From NCBI RefSeq assembly GCF_016863095.1, contig NZ_BOOF01000043.1:35050-99049 (forward strand): DNA of 64,000 bases. Reading direction: 5' to 3'. Shown here piece by piece: positions 26,147 to 34,635 of the stretch. Both the position numbers and the translations under genes were made by a program. Under the pieces are notes generated by a model. It was given only the letters and a program-made list of their open reading frames with translations, had not been told where the DNA came from and did not search any database. Source of the DNA: Microbispora siamensis (lineage in GTDB: Bacteria > Actinomycetota > Actinomycetes > Streptosporangiales > Streptosporangiaceae). Numbering within the stretch: the stretch's first letter is position 1; each line of letters starts with the position of its first letter.

Positions 26147-26515
26147 CTAAGCCTGGCGGCCCTGCTCCTCGCGGTTGGCGGTGTCCGGGGAGAACGCGGG
26201 CAGGCACACGGCCACGTACTCCGCGCCGGACGGCCCGGAGCTGTAGCGGATCTTCTCGCCGGGCTCGCTGACGAACGCCTGGCCCGCCTCGACCACGGTC
26301 GTGCCGCCCGCGTGCTCCACGACGACCGACCCCTTGAGCACGAGCGTGTACTCGGCGAAGTCCGGGGTCTGCGCGGGCTCCTCCCAGCCGGGCGGGGCCA
26401 CCATGTGCGCGATGGAGACCTGCTCGTCGCCGCTGTTGACGCGGCCCACGTATTCCTCAATGACCTTGCCGCCCGGCACCGGGATGCGGGTGGGGCCCTC
26501 GATCCTCCTGACCAT
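26147..26515 (-). CDS. small cupin-domain protein
   Basis: The 122-residue protein is a single-domain cupin. Residues from IPVPGGKVIEEYVGR through FAEYTLVLKGSVVVEH and AGQAFVSEPGEKIRY form the two cupin motifs. The first motif has the pattern PDFAEYTLVLKG, lacking the usual paired His, so metal binding may be weak or absent. Function cannot be assigned. It ends 36 bp before add begins on the same strand, so the two may be co-transcribed. Confidence 0.8.
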   Translation of the reverse strand: MVRRIEGPTRIPVPGGKVIEEYVGRVNSGDEQVSIAHMVAPPGWEEPAQTPDFAEYTLVLKGSVVVEHAGGTTVVEAGQAFVSEPGEKIRYSSGPSGAEYVAVCLPAFSPDTANREEQGRQA

Positions 26516-26672
26516 GCCGCCCAGTGTGTCAGTTGATCCGGAATCACGTCATATGTGCACATCCCGCACTACGCTTGAGCGGCTGCAGAGGCGGCAGAAG
26601 ACCGCCGGGCCGGGAGCGCGACGTGAACCAGACACGACACGGACCACGTCGCCGTAGGGACGAGGAGCCGCG

Positions 26673-28901
26673 GTGAGAGACCTGCCGGGATTCGACGCCT
26701 TCGCCGCCGACCAGGCCCAGCCGCTCGCCCGTACGGCCCTGGCGCTGACGGGCGACCCGAAGGCCGCCCGCGCGCTCGTGACGACCGCGCTCACGGCCGT
26801 GGCGGCCCGCTGGAGCACCGTACGCTGGTCGTTTCCCGCCCACGCCGCCCGTGAGGCGCTGTACGCGGCCTACCTGAAGCGCCCACGCGCCCGCGGAGCC
26901 GCACGCGGGGACGGCCACCTCACTCCCGGCACGGACGCGGCGGCCCTCGCGGAGGCGCTGACCGGGCTGACGCCACGGCGCCGCGCCCTGGTCGTGGCCT
27001 GCTTCCACGACGGGCACACCACCTGGCAGGCGGCCGGCCTGTGCCGCATGGACGCGCGGACGGCCAACACCGAGACCGTGCTCGCCGTCGCCGAACTGCG
27101 CAACCGCCTGCCCGCCTCGTTCGTCGCGGCGACACCGCCGGAGTCTCCGGCGGGAACGTCGCCGGAGTCCACGGCGGGAACGGTCCCGGACGAGACGCCC
27201 TCCGGATCCGGCGCGGACAGGAGTTCCCCGGCCTCGGAGGGGTCCGTACCGGAGGGGATGCCTCCGGAGACGGCCCGGCGACGCGCGGCGCCTGACGACG
27301 ATGACGCGGATACGGGTGGCGCCACGCGCGGCGCGGCGCCCGCCCCCTCGGTCACCTCATGGGCGTCGCCGTCCCATGTCTCCGCCCCCTCGCCGACCTC
27401 ATGGGCGTCGCCGTCCCCGGCGTCCGGCCCCTCGTCCACCCCCTGGACCTCGCCATGGCAGCCGGGCCACGCCACCGGACCGCCGGCCGTGCCCGTGTCC
27501 TACGCCGCGCTCCCGGAGACCAGGCTCGCGGAGACCGCGCTCCCGGAGACCGCGCTCCCGGAGACCGCGCTTCCGGAGACCGGGCCCGCGGAGATCACGT
27601 CTCTTGCGGCGCCGTTCGCCCCGCCCGCCGCACCCGCCTCTCCGCCGGAGAGCAGCGGTCCGGACCACCGGGGCGACGGCCCGTGGGAGGCGGCGCTGCG
27701 CAGGGAGCTGGCCGTCCTGTCCGCGGGGATGCCCGCGCTCGACCCCGTCCCGCTCGCCGCCGAGGCCGCGCGGGCCGGCCGGCGGCACGGCACACGACGC
27801 CGCGCCCTGGTCACCACCATGAGCGTCACGCTCACCGCCCTGGTCGTCGTACCCCTCGCCTTCGGCGCGGCGGGCCTGCTCGGGCGCGCCGGGCAGAGCG
27901 CGGACGGCGCCTCCCCCGGCGTGCTCGACGAGAGCGCCGCGGCTCCCAGGCTCCCGCCCTCGCTGCCCGCCCCCGTACGCTTCGCCTACCGGGGGTTCTG
28001 CACGGGCGACGACTGGGACGTGTTCGCCGACGAGTTCGCGGACAACGGCTGCGCCCAGTGGCGGGTGGTGGCGACCACGGGCGAGCAGTGGCGCGTGGCG
28101 GACGTGTCCCCCATCCTCAGCGACGGCTGGCAGCCCCTCCTCGCGATCAGCGGGGACGGCGACCGCATGGCCTACTTCAGCACGTCGTCGTCCGATTTCG
28201 TCGTCCTCGACCGGCGCGACACCACGGCGGAGCGGAGCGGGATGCTCCCGCTCACCGAGGACATGTCGCCTGAGGACACCCACCTGGTCATCTCGCCCAG
28301 CGGGCGGTGGATGGCCGCCGACTTCGGCCAGGGCGCCGAAGCGCCCGCGCCACGGGTGCAGAACCTCACCAGCTATCGGATCCGGACGTTGCCACGGCGG
28401 ATGCGGGTCCTGGCCGTCTCCGACGACGGCACGGTGACGGCCACGGCCACGTGGGACAGCGACGCGGTTCCCGGCCGGCTCACCACCACCGTTCTGCTGC
28501 GGGTGCGGCCGGACGGGCGCACGCTGAGCCGTACGCCGATCGACTCGGCGCTGTTCGAGGCCGGCGCCGCGGTCTCCCCGGACGGACGCGCCGTCGCCGT
28601 GGCGGCCGAGCGCGCCCACCCGGCCGAGGACGACCACGGCCTGCTGGTCACGCTCGACTCCGCCACCGGCCGGGTGCTCACCCGCCGCGAGGCGGCCCTC
28701 CCCGAGGACGCGCACCTCATCGCCGTACGCGGCTGGGCGAGCGAGCACGAGGTGATCGTGGAGGCGGAGCGGATCCGCGACGATGACGACGAGGAGTACT
28801 CGGTCCACGCGGTCGACGTGCGCACCGGGGCGGCCCGGCCGATCTCGCTGGACGAGGCGGGCGGGGTGCCCGCCCTCTGGGTCCCCGGCACGCTGCGCTG
28901 A
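26673..28901 (+). CDS. sigma-factor-like domain fused to membrane anchor and propeller-like outer domain
   Basis: The 742-residue protein starts at GTG 26673 with GAGGAG upstream. Residues 1-150 look like a SigE-type ECF sigma factor: a weak region-2-like part (FDAFAADQAQPLARTALALT) and a region-4-like part (LTPRRRALVVACFHDGHTTW). A long Pro/Ser/Thr/Glu-rich linker with repeats (150-340), one membrane segment (about 380-402) and an outer domain (430-742) follow. The outer domain has repeated beta-strand blocks (ISPSGRWMAADF, VSPDGRAVAVAAE) typical of TolB/WD-like propellers. I infer a membrane-tethered transcription-related regulator or a relic of one. Promoter recognition is doubtful because region 2 is poorly conserved. 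Confidence 0.7.
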   Translation: MRDLPGFDAFAADQAQPLARTALALTGDPKAARALVTTALTAVAARWSTVRWSFPAHAAREALYAAYLKRPRARGAARGDGHLTPGTDAAALAEALTGLTPRRRALVVACFHDGHTTWQAAGLCRMDARTANTETVLAVAELRNRLPASFVAATPPESPAGTSPESTAGTVPDETPSGSGADRSSPASEGSVPEGMPPETARRRAAPDDDDADTGGATRGAAPAPSVTSWASPSHVSAPSPTSWASPSPASGPSSTPWTSPWQPGHATGPPAVPVSYAALPETRLAETALPETALPETALPETGPAEITSLAAPFAPPAAPASPPESSGPDHRGDGPWEAALRRELAVLSAGMPALDPVPLAAEAARAGRRHGTRRRALVTTMSVTLTALVVVPLAFGAAGLLGRAGQSADGASPGVLDESAAAPRLPPSLPAPVRFAYRGFCTGDDWDVFADEFADNGCAQWRVVATTGEQWRVADVSPILSDGWQPLLAISGDGDRMAYFSTSSSDFVVLDRRDTTAERSGMLPLTEDMSPEDTHLVISPSGRWMAADFGQGAEAPAPRVQNLTSYRIRTLPRRMRVLAVSDDGTVTATATWDSDAVPGRLTTTVLLRVRPDGRTLSRTPIDSALFEAGAAVSPDGRAVAVAAERAHPAEDDHGLLVTLDSATGRVLTRREAALPEDAHLIAVRGWASEHEVIVEAERIRDDDDEEYSVHAVDVRTGAARPISLDEAGGVPALWVPGTLR
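27507..27590 (+). repeat. 15-bp in-frame repeats (ALPET units)
   Basis: Five or six copies of a 15-bp unit encode ALPET, with RLAET and GPAEI variants at the ends, in the linker of the sigma-like fusion protein. Further imperfect repeats with TSWASPS units sit at about 27350-27445. These parts are low-complexity linkers, not structured domains. Confidence 0.8.
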
Positions 28902-28904
28902 CCC

Positions 28905-28950
28905 GGACCTGCTGATTCGGACGTGCTGACCCCGACCTGCTGACCCGGAC
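28905..28950. repeat. three short tandem repeats before terminator
   Basis: About three 15-bp copies of a CGGACCTGCTGAC-like unit follow the stop of the sigma-like fusion gene directly. Each contains TGA, so stop codons occur after the gene in more than one copy. No function is evident. Confidence 0.55.
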
Positions 28951-28959
28951 GGCGGAAAA

Positions 28960-28986
28960 GGGGCGCCCCGGCGACCGGGACGCCCC
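28960..28986. terminator. bidirectional hairpin between convergent genes
   Basis: GGGGCGCCCCGG pairs with CCGGGACGCCCC (one mismatch, 12-bp stem, CGA loop) in the 119-bp gap between convergent genes 26673-28901 and 29021-30439. An A-run precedes it on the plus strand, which reads as a U-tract for the minus-strand transcript. Confidence 0.7.
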
Positions 28987-29020
28987 CTCTGCCGACGACG
29001 GCAGGGAACCGGCGGACGGG

Positions 29021-30439
29021 TCAGACCGCCTCCAGCACCGGCTCCTCCCGTGCCTCGGCCGGCTGTCGCCTGAACCGGAGCCCGGTGAGGGCGACGGCCA
29101 GGCCGACAAGGGCGAACCCGGCCGAGACCACGATCGCGGCGCGGAAGCGGGCGATCGGGTCGCCGCCGTCCGCCCCCGAGGTCAGGACGGCGGTGACGAT
29201 CGCCAGCACCACGGCTCCGCCGACCTGGCCGGAGGTGTTCAGCAGGCCCGAGGCGAGTCCCTGCTCCTCGTCATCGACCCCGGCGGTCGCCTGGATGTTG
29301 AGCGAGGGGAACGACAGCGCGAACGCGATGCCCAGCAGGACCATGCCCGGCAGCACCATCGTGAGCAGGCTGGGGTGGAGGTCCACCCGCAGGAACACCG
29401 CGTATCCCGCGAGCAGCGCCACCGAGCCCACCACGATCAGCCGCGCGGTGCCGAAGCGGTCGGCGAACCCGCCCATCTTGGTCGAACTGATCGCGACCAG
29501 CAGCCCGCACGGCAGGAACGCGAGGGCGGTCTCCAGGGCGCTCCAGCCCAGCAGGTTCTGGAAGTACTGCATCGCCACGAACTGGAAGCCGACGTACGAG
29601 CCGAACAGGATGACCAGGCCGAAGTTGGCCCGGGCGAGCGGCGCGGAGCGCAGGATGCCGAGCCGGACCAGCGGGTGCCGCACCCGGCGCTCCAGCCAGA
29701 CGAACAGGCCGATCAGGGCGGCGGCCCCGGCGAGCGACACCACGGTGCGCGCCACGCTCACCTTGGGCGCCTCCACCACGGCGAAGACCAGGAGCAGCAT
29801 GGCCGCGGTGATGGTCGCGGCGCCGAGAAGGTCCTGACCGCCCTCGCCGCGCTCCTCGCCCCGCTGGAGCAGCCGCGTCCCGGCCACCAGAGCGATGATC
29901 GCGACGGGCACCGGCATGAGGAACGTCCAGCGCCATCCGATCTCGGTGAGCACGCCGGACAGGACCAGTCCGAGCGAGAACCCGCTGGCGCCGCAGGCGG
30001 TGAAGATGCTCAGGGCCCGGTTGCGGGCGGGGCCCTCGGCGAAGGTCGTGGTGATGATGGACAAGGCGGCGGGCGCGGTGAACGCGGCGCTGACGCCCTT
30101 CACGAAACGGGCCGCGATCAGCAGCGTCCCGTCGTTCATCAGCCCGCCGAGCAGCGAGGCGACCGCGAAGACGGCCAGGGCGGTCAGGAAGACCCGGCGG
30201 CGGCCGAGCAGGTCGGCGGTCCGGCCCCCGAGCAGCAGCAGACCGCCGTACCCCAGCACGTAGCCGCTCACCACCCACTGCAGCGAGGAGGTGGACATCC
30301 CGAGATCGGCCTGGATGGACGGGAGCGCCACCCCGACCATCGACACGTCAAGGGCGTCGAGGAACACGACGGCGCAGAGGACGGTGAGGGCACCCCACAG
30401 GCGGGCCCCCCAGCGCTCGTCCTGAGTGGAGGAAGTCAT
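29021..30439 (-). CDS. MFS drug-efflux transporter (EmrB/QacA type)
   Basis: The 472-residue protein has about 14 membrane segments, typical of DHA2 proton antiporters. Motifs include FLDALDVSMVGVALPSIQAD in helix 1, GGRTADLLGRRRVF after helix 2 and the helix-5 type GFSLGLVLSGVL. The family exports drugs and other hydrophobic compounds. The adjacent divergent MarR gene and the operator array in the 102-bp gap indicate MarR control. ATG 30439 gives the normal N-terminus; the longer in-frame extension begins inside the operator region and is unlikely. Confidence 0.9.
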   Translation of the reverse strand: MTSSTQDERWGARLWGALTVLCAVVFLDALDVSMVGVALPSIQADLGMSTSSLQWVVSGYVLGYGGLLLLGGRTADLLGRRRVFLTALAVFAVASLLGGLMNDGTLLIAARFVKGVSAAFTAPAALSIITTTFAEGPARNRALSIFTACGASGFSLGLVLSGVLTEIGWRWTFLMPVPVAIIALVAGTRLLQRGEERGEGGQDLLGAATITAAMLLLVFAVVEAPKVSVARTVVSLAGAAALIGLFVWLERRVRHPLVRLGILRSAPLARANFGLVILFGSYVGFQFVAMQYFQNLLGWSALETALAFLPCGLLVAISSTKMGGFADRFGTARLIVVGSVALLAGYAVFLRVDLHPSLLTMVLPGMVLLGIAFALSFPSLNIQATAGVDDEEQGLASGLLNTSGQVGGAVVLAIVTAVLTSGADGGDPIARFRAAIVVSAGFALVGLAVALTGLRFRRQPAEAREEPVLEAV

Positions 30440-30461
30440 GTCACGGCAACTTACATGCACA

Positions 30462-30504
30462 TGCATTCAATGCACAAGCAATTAATGCGTTTGCATCTAA
30501 TGCG
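30462..30504. promoter_or_regulatory. paired MarR-type palindromic operators
   Basis: TGCATTCAATGCA (30462-30474) is a perfect palindrome around a central base. TGCATCTAATGCG (30492-30504) is an imperfect copy exactly 30 bp downstream, about three helical turns. Further ATGCA/TGCAT half-sites flank them (30455-30461). They lie between the divergent MarR and MFS genes and the second overlaps the predicted -35 of marR. The regulator at 30542 is the obvious ligand-responsive binder. Confidence 0.7.
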
Positions 30505-30519
30505 TGCGCATGGTATGGT
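30491..30519 (+). promoter_or_regulatory. predicted promoter of marR-like gene
   Basis: TTGCAT (30491-30496) and TATGGT (30514-30519) are separated by 17 bp, a good match to a vegetative actinobacterial promoter. The second operator palindrome covers the -35 box, which would give autorepression. Confidence 0.55.
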
Positions 30520-30541
30520 CGCGCCCAGAAAGGCGGCTCGC

Positions 30542-31000
30542 ATGAACGACACCGACACCGGCTTCGTGGTCATGGCCTGGCGCGAACTGCTCGCCCGGCA
30601 CGCGGAGGTGTCGTGCGCGCTGGAGCGGGAGCTGAGCGACAAGCACGGGCTCGGCGTGAGCGAGTTCGAGGTGCTTGAGCGCCTCGTGGAGGGCCAGTCC
30701 CTCTGCACGGAGCCGGATACGGTCAAGTTCCGCGTGCAGGAGCTCGCCGGCCAGGTCCACCTGAGCCAGAGCGCGCTGTCGCGCCTCATCGCCCGGCTGG
30801 AACGTGAGGGACTGGTCGCCCGCGCGCTGTGCGAGGCGGACCGGCGCGGGGTGTTCGTGCACGTCACCGAGGAGGGCCGGCGACGGCACGCGGAGGCGAC
30901 CCCCACCCATCGGGCCGTCCTGTCCGCGCACCTGTTCCCCCACCTCGTGAACGCCGGCTACGCGCCGCCCGTATCGGACGAGGCGTCCCGCCCCGCCTGA
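30542..31000 (+). CDS. MarR-family transcriptional regulator
   Basis: The 152-residue protein has the MarR winged helix with a recognition helix VHLSQSALSRLIARLEREG and wing ALCEADRRGVFVHVTEEG (Asp-Arg pair conserved). The N-terminal dimerisation helix carries LLARHAEVSCALERELSD. It likely represses the divergent MFS gene and itself and is released by a small aromatic ligand. AAAGGCGG is the ribosome-binding site of ATG 30542. Confidence 0.9.
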   Translation: MNDTDTGFVVMAWRELLARHAEVSCALERELSDKHGLGVSEFEVLERLVEGQSLCTEPDTVKFRVQELAGQVHLSQSALSRLIARLEREGLVARALCEADRRGVFVHVTEEGRRRHAEATPTHRAVLSAHLFPHLVNAGYAPPVSDEASRPA

Positions 31001-31164
31001 TCGGGCGCCGGTCCACGGCACGTGAGCAGGCACGACGCGCCCTCTGCGCTGCCCGTGTCCATCGCCCGTGTCCCGTCCGGGCGGGACAACCGCCACGCCG
31101 GAAGGGGACGGCGGGCTCATGCGAACCGGGACAGAGCTCGGTCATCGTTCTCGGTAGGCGGCGG

Positions 31165-32427
31165 ATGGTCCGCCGGCCACCGAGGAGTGCCCGTCGTGAG
31201 CTCGTCCCCCACCCCGTACAGGCCATGTGGGCCTCGGCCGTGATCGCCCTGGCGGCGCCGGCCGCCGCGATCGCACCTGCCGGCGTGCTCGTCTCCGCCA
31301 CGGCCGCGTCGCCGGTCACCGGTCTCGGTCTGGCCGGCGTCGGCGCCGCCGGACTCGTGGGCGTCCTGGCCGCCGGGCTGTCCGGCAGTCTCCTCCCCCG
31401 CGTGTGGCGCGCACTGCGGCACCGGACACAGAGGATGCCGTACGGCGGCGCGGGCGATCCCCGGCTCCTCGCCGAAGAGCTCGTCGACCGGCTGCGCCAG
31501 GCGGGGCCGGTCGAGGCACTGGAGTCCGTGGTCGCCGCCCTCCATGACGGCCTGGGCGTCACCGGCGTGGCCGTGGAGGTCACCGACGGGCTGCCCGGCC
31601 CTCTGGAGTGCGGCGACGTCGGCGCCGACCCCCGGCGGATCCCTCTCGTCTGGCACGGCGAGCTGGTGGGCAGCCTCCTCATCGGTTCGCGGGGACCGCG
31701 CCGGTTCTCTCTCGCGCACGACCGCGTGCTGGCCGCGCTCGCGCCCTACGCCGCCGACGCGGCGCACGCGGTGCGGGTGTCCGCCGACCTGCGGCGCTCG
31801 CGGGAGCGCGTACTCGCCGCGCGGGAGGAGGAACGCCGGCGGATCCGCCGCGACCTGCACGACGGCCTCGGCCAGACGCTGAGCACGATGGCCATGACGA
31901 TCAACATGGCCAGGGTCATGCTGAAGGACTCGGCACCGGCCGCCGACACCCTGCTCGCCGACCTGCGCACGGGAATGGACGCCGTCGCGGGAGACATCCG
32001 CAGGCTCGTGTACGGCCTGCGTCCCCCGGCGCTGGACGGCCTCGGCCTGGAGGGGGCGATCCGGGCACTCGCCGGGGAGGGACCGCCCGCGATCCGGGTC
32101 ACGGTGTCGGGCGACCTGGCCGGTCTGCCGCCCGCCGTGGACACGGCCGTCTACCGCATCGTGCAGGAGGCGCTCACCAACGTCCGCAGGCACGCCCGCG
32201 CCGGCGCGGCGGAGGTGGAGGTGACGCGGACCGGCACGTTGCGAGTCCGGATCAGCGACGACGGCGCCGGACTGCCCCCGGCGGCACGTTCCGGAGTCGG
32301 GACGACCTCCATGCGCGAGCGTGCGGCCGAACTCGGCGGCACCTGTGCGCTCACCTCCCGGCCCGGCGGCGGAACCGTGGTCGAGGTCCTGATCCCGCTG
32401 CCGGTCGACGCCCGGCACCACGTCTGA
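31165..32427 (+). CDS. orphan NarX-type sensor histidine kinase with GAF-like domain
   Basis: The roughly 420-residue protein has two N-terminal membrane segments (about 20-78), a GAF-like sensor part (about 95-205) and a HisKA_3 helix with RRDLHDGLGQTL (His about 233). It ends with an ATPase domain (N-box VQEALTNVRRHAR, DDGAGLPP, GVGTTSM). The motifs look active. No response regulator is adjacent; the nearest NarL-type one is at 21563. ATG 31165 has an AGGCGGCGG stretch nearby; ATG 31225 is an alternative that still leaves both membrane helices. Confidence 0.85.
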   Translation: MVRRPPRSARRELVPHPVQAMWASAVIALAAPAAAIAPAGVLVSATAASPVTGLGLAGVGAAGLVGVLAAGLSGSLLPRVWRALRHRTQRMPYGGAGDPRLLAEELVDRLRQAGPVEALESVVAALHDGLGVTGVAVEVTDGLPGPLECGDVGADPRRIPLVWHGELVGSLLIGSRGPRRFSLAHDRVLAALAPYAADAAHAVRVSADLRRSRERVLAAREEERRRIRRDLHDGLGQTLSTMAMTINMARVMLKDSAPAADTLLADLRTGMDAVAGDIRRLVYGLRPPALDGLGLEGAIRALAGEGPPAIRVTVSGDLAGLPPAVDTAVYRIVQEALTNVRRHARAGAAEVEVTRTGTLRVRISDDGAGLPPAARSGVGTTSMRERAAELGGTCALTSRPGGGTVVEVLIPLPVDARHHV

Positions 32428-32450
32428 TCAACGTGGGTCGGACGGTCACA

Positions 32451-33269
32451 TCAGACGGTCACAAGGGGCACGCCGTCCGCGTCCACCAGCACGCCGTTCC
32501 GGGCCACCCTCGCGCCCGCCTCCGTCAGCCGCGAGGCCGCCTCCTCCGGGTCCCGGACGGCGATGGCGATGTGCCGGAAGCCCCGCCGGCACGGGTCGGG
32601 GGTCCAGGGGCTCGCGGTCGTCGGGGCGGTGAACGTGAACACCTCCAGGACCGCGTCCCCGGCCAGCATGTACGTGATCAGGAAGCCTCGCGGGTCCTGG
32701 TCCTGCGCTATCTGGCCGATGACCTCGTAGCCGAGCGTGTCCCGGTAGAAGGCCAGCGCGGCGTCGAGGCCGGCGGACGTGACCGCCACGTGGTCGAAGA
32801 CCGGCGGCGCCGTACGCGGCCTGCTCAGGGCGGCCAGCCGTTCCCGCTCGGCCAGTTGCGGCGAGGCGACCCGGTGATACCGGAGGTGGTTGTCGGTGAT
32901 CTCCAGGTGGGTGCCGTCCGGGTCCTGGAAGAACGCGATGCGCACGCCGCCGACCGCGTCGAGCGGCGGCAGCGTGAAGGGCACCCCGGCGTCGCGGACG
33001 CGCTCGGCCCGCAGATCGACGTCGCCGACCTTGAAGCCGATGTGCCGGATGCCGCGCTGGAGGTCGTCGTTCACCCAGCCGCCGAGATCGCCGTCGCCCG
33101 TCTCCACCAGCTTGAGCAGCACGGACCCCGCCGGCAGCCATGCGACGCCCGCACTTTCCGCCGGCCCCTCGGCGGGGGTGAGATCCAGCAGATCGCGGTA
33201 GAAGTCGAGCGAGCGGGCCAGGTCGGCGACGCCGATCTCGACATGCCGGATGCCTTTGTGATCTGACAC
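32451..33269 (-). CDS. double VOC-domain protein (glyoxalase/dioxygenase superfamily)
   Basis: The 272-residue protein starts at GTG 33269 and contains two VOC units, residues 6-127 and 155-270. The first has HVEIGVADL, RGIRHIGFKV and TDN after HLEI; the second has FDHVAVTSAGLDAALAFYRD and RGFRHIAIAV. His and Glu positions in the first unit (HVE, HIG, LEI) could bind a metal. The superfamily covers glyoxalases, extradiol dioxygenases and resistance proteins, and the substrate cannot be called. It converges with the orphan histidine kinase with 23 bp between. Confidence 0.85.
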   Translation of the reverse strand: MSDHKGIRHVEIGVADLARSLDFYRDLLDLTPAEGPAESAGVAWLPAGSVLLKLVETGDGDLGGWVNDDLQRGIRHIGFKVGDVDLRAERVRDAGVPFTLPPLDAVGGVRIAFFQDPDGTHLEITDNHLRYHRVASPQLAERERLAALSRPRTAPPVFDHVAVTSAGLDAALAFYRDTLGYEVIGQIAQDQDPRGFLITYMLAGDAVLEVFTFTAPTTASPWTPDPCRRGFRHIAIAVRDPEEAASRLTEAGARVARNGVLVDADGVPLVTV

Positions 33270-33415
33270 GGTTCCCAAAACTACTCCAACCCCTCCACCA
33301 GGGGCCGGGCGTCGCGATACGGGCAGGGCCCGCCGATGGTGATCGCCGGCGTGACCGCGAGCCGGAAACGACGGTCCGCCCCCCTGCTTCCGGCTCGCTC
33401 TCATGACCCGCCCCC

Positions 33416-34603
33416 CTACGGAGCCGGGCAGGCGGGAACGACGGCGGCGAGCCAGGCGACGACCTGCGGGTCGGCGCGGGTCAGGCGGGTGCCGTCGAAC
33501 GCGCCCTCGCCCGCCACCCTGAAGGGACCGAAGGCGACGGTGGCGCCGCTGCCGGCCTTGTCGCGGTCGGCGTCGCTCCATTCGGCCTCGACCACGAGGT
33601 CGCGCACCACGAGCATCCGGGTGGTGAGGACCGGCATCAGCCCCTTGTTGTCCGTGAGCAGCCCGGTGGACAGGCCGTGCGCGGGGAGGCCGGGAATGAT
33701 CCAGCCGCTGAGGTGGCACAGCTGCGGCTCCAGCCAGGGCCGGCGCAGTCCCACGACCCGGTAGTCGAAGGACAGCCGGAACCGGGAGGTCGTCCGGCTC
33801 TCCTTCCCGGTCGTCTCGACGGCCCTGGACACCGTGAAGACGTCCCTCCACATCAGCCCCTCGGGCGGCGCGACCGGCTTCCTCGCCCGGATCCCCTCCA
33901 GGAGCTTCAGCACGCGCGTGTCGCCCAGAACCGATCGCCGCCGAGCCGGGATGACGAGCTCCCGCTGCCCGAATGTGTCCCGCGGTTCGAGGCGGTCCGG
34001 CAGTTTGAGCAGGTCCGGTTCTTCGAAGGGGTCCAGACCGCTCCGCTGCGGCTCCAGCGGATCGATCTCGCGCCAGACCAGCTCCGGGATCTCCTCCGGG
34101 ACGAACAGGTCCGGAGCGGCCTGGGGCACCGGATCGGCGTCCTCGCCGCCGACCCGGAACGACGCGGAGCTCCACCCAGCGGGGCCGAGCCAGTCGGCCG
34201 GCGTGGCCGACACCGGGTGGTACAGGTCCGCGGGCAGATCGAGCCGGGCCAGGGCCATGAGCTCGAAATCGGCCCGGTTGTCGGCGATGACCCTGGCAAC
34301 GGTCGCGCGCACGGGGTCGTCGGCCGGCCCGGTCGGCAGCGCGCTGGTCAGCACGAAGTTCCAGATGTCGTCGTAGAAGCCCCCGGTGTCCAGGAAGGAC
34401 GGGGCGGCGGCGGGGATCGCGTTGGCGAGGTCGGCCATGGCCTCCCTGGCCTCGGCGCCTGTCAGGGAGGCCATGGCCCCGACGTCCTTGCCTGCGGGTT
34501 CGAGGATCACCATCGACGAGGAGCCCACGAGGCTGTCTGCGGGCGCCAGCAACTGGGCCAGATGGGCGTACAGCTGGGCTCCGGCCGTTTCCGCTCCGGA
34601 CAC
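33416..34603 (-). CDS. protein of unknown function, paralog of the gene before it (cassette gene 3)
   Basis: The 395-residue protein has no signal peptide or membrane segment. The C-terminal 130 residues (SFDYRVVGL ... GLMPVLTTRMLVVRDLVVEA ... VAFGPFRVAG) match the C-terminus of the 34636-35982 protein (PLMPLIPQALVIVRDVRVSA ... VGYGPFAVSG). The N-terminal part is different: helical around 1-110, then Pro-rich and acidic. I do not recognise the family. The start is 32 bp after the stop of 34636-35982 on the same strand, so these genes form an operon together with 36000-36761. Confidence 0.75.
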   Translation of the reverse strand: MSGAETAGAQLYAHLAQLLAPADSLVGSSSMVILEPAGKDVGAMASLTGAEAREAMADLANAIPAAAPSFLDTGGFYDDIWNFVLTSALPTGPADDPVRATVARVIADNRADFELMALARLDLPADLYHPVSATPADWLGPAGWSSASFRVGGEDADPVPQAAPDLFVPEEIPELVWREIDPLEPQRSGLDPFEEPDLLKLPDRLEPRDTFGQRELVIPARRRSVLGDTRVLKLLEGIRARKPVAPPEGLMWRDVFTVSRAVETTGKESRTTSRFRLSFDYRVVGLRRPWLEPQLCHLSGWIIPGLPAHGLSTGLLTDNKGLMPVLTTRMLVVRDLVVEAEWSDADRDKAGSGATVAFGPFRVAGEGAFDGTRLTRADPQVVAWLAAVVPACPAP

Positions 34604-34635
34604 TGTCGTCCCCTTTCTCGGCTACATGTTCTCGG

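Noticed and set aside
30437..30466. MFS start at 30466 instead of 30439
   Set aside because: The extension lies in the palindromic operator region and adds a His/Cys-rich stretch not expected for this family.
29375..30541. N-terminal extension of the MarR protein
   Set aside because: The upstream frame is antisense to the MFS gene and crosses the operator region; ATG 30542 has its own ribosome-binding site.
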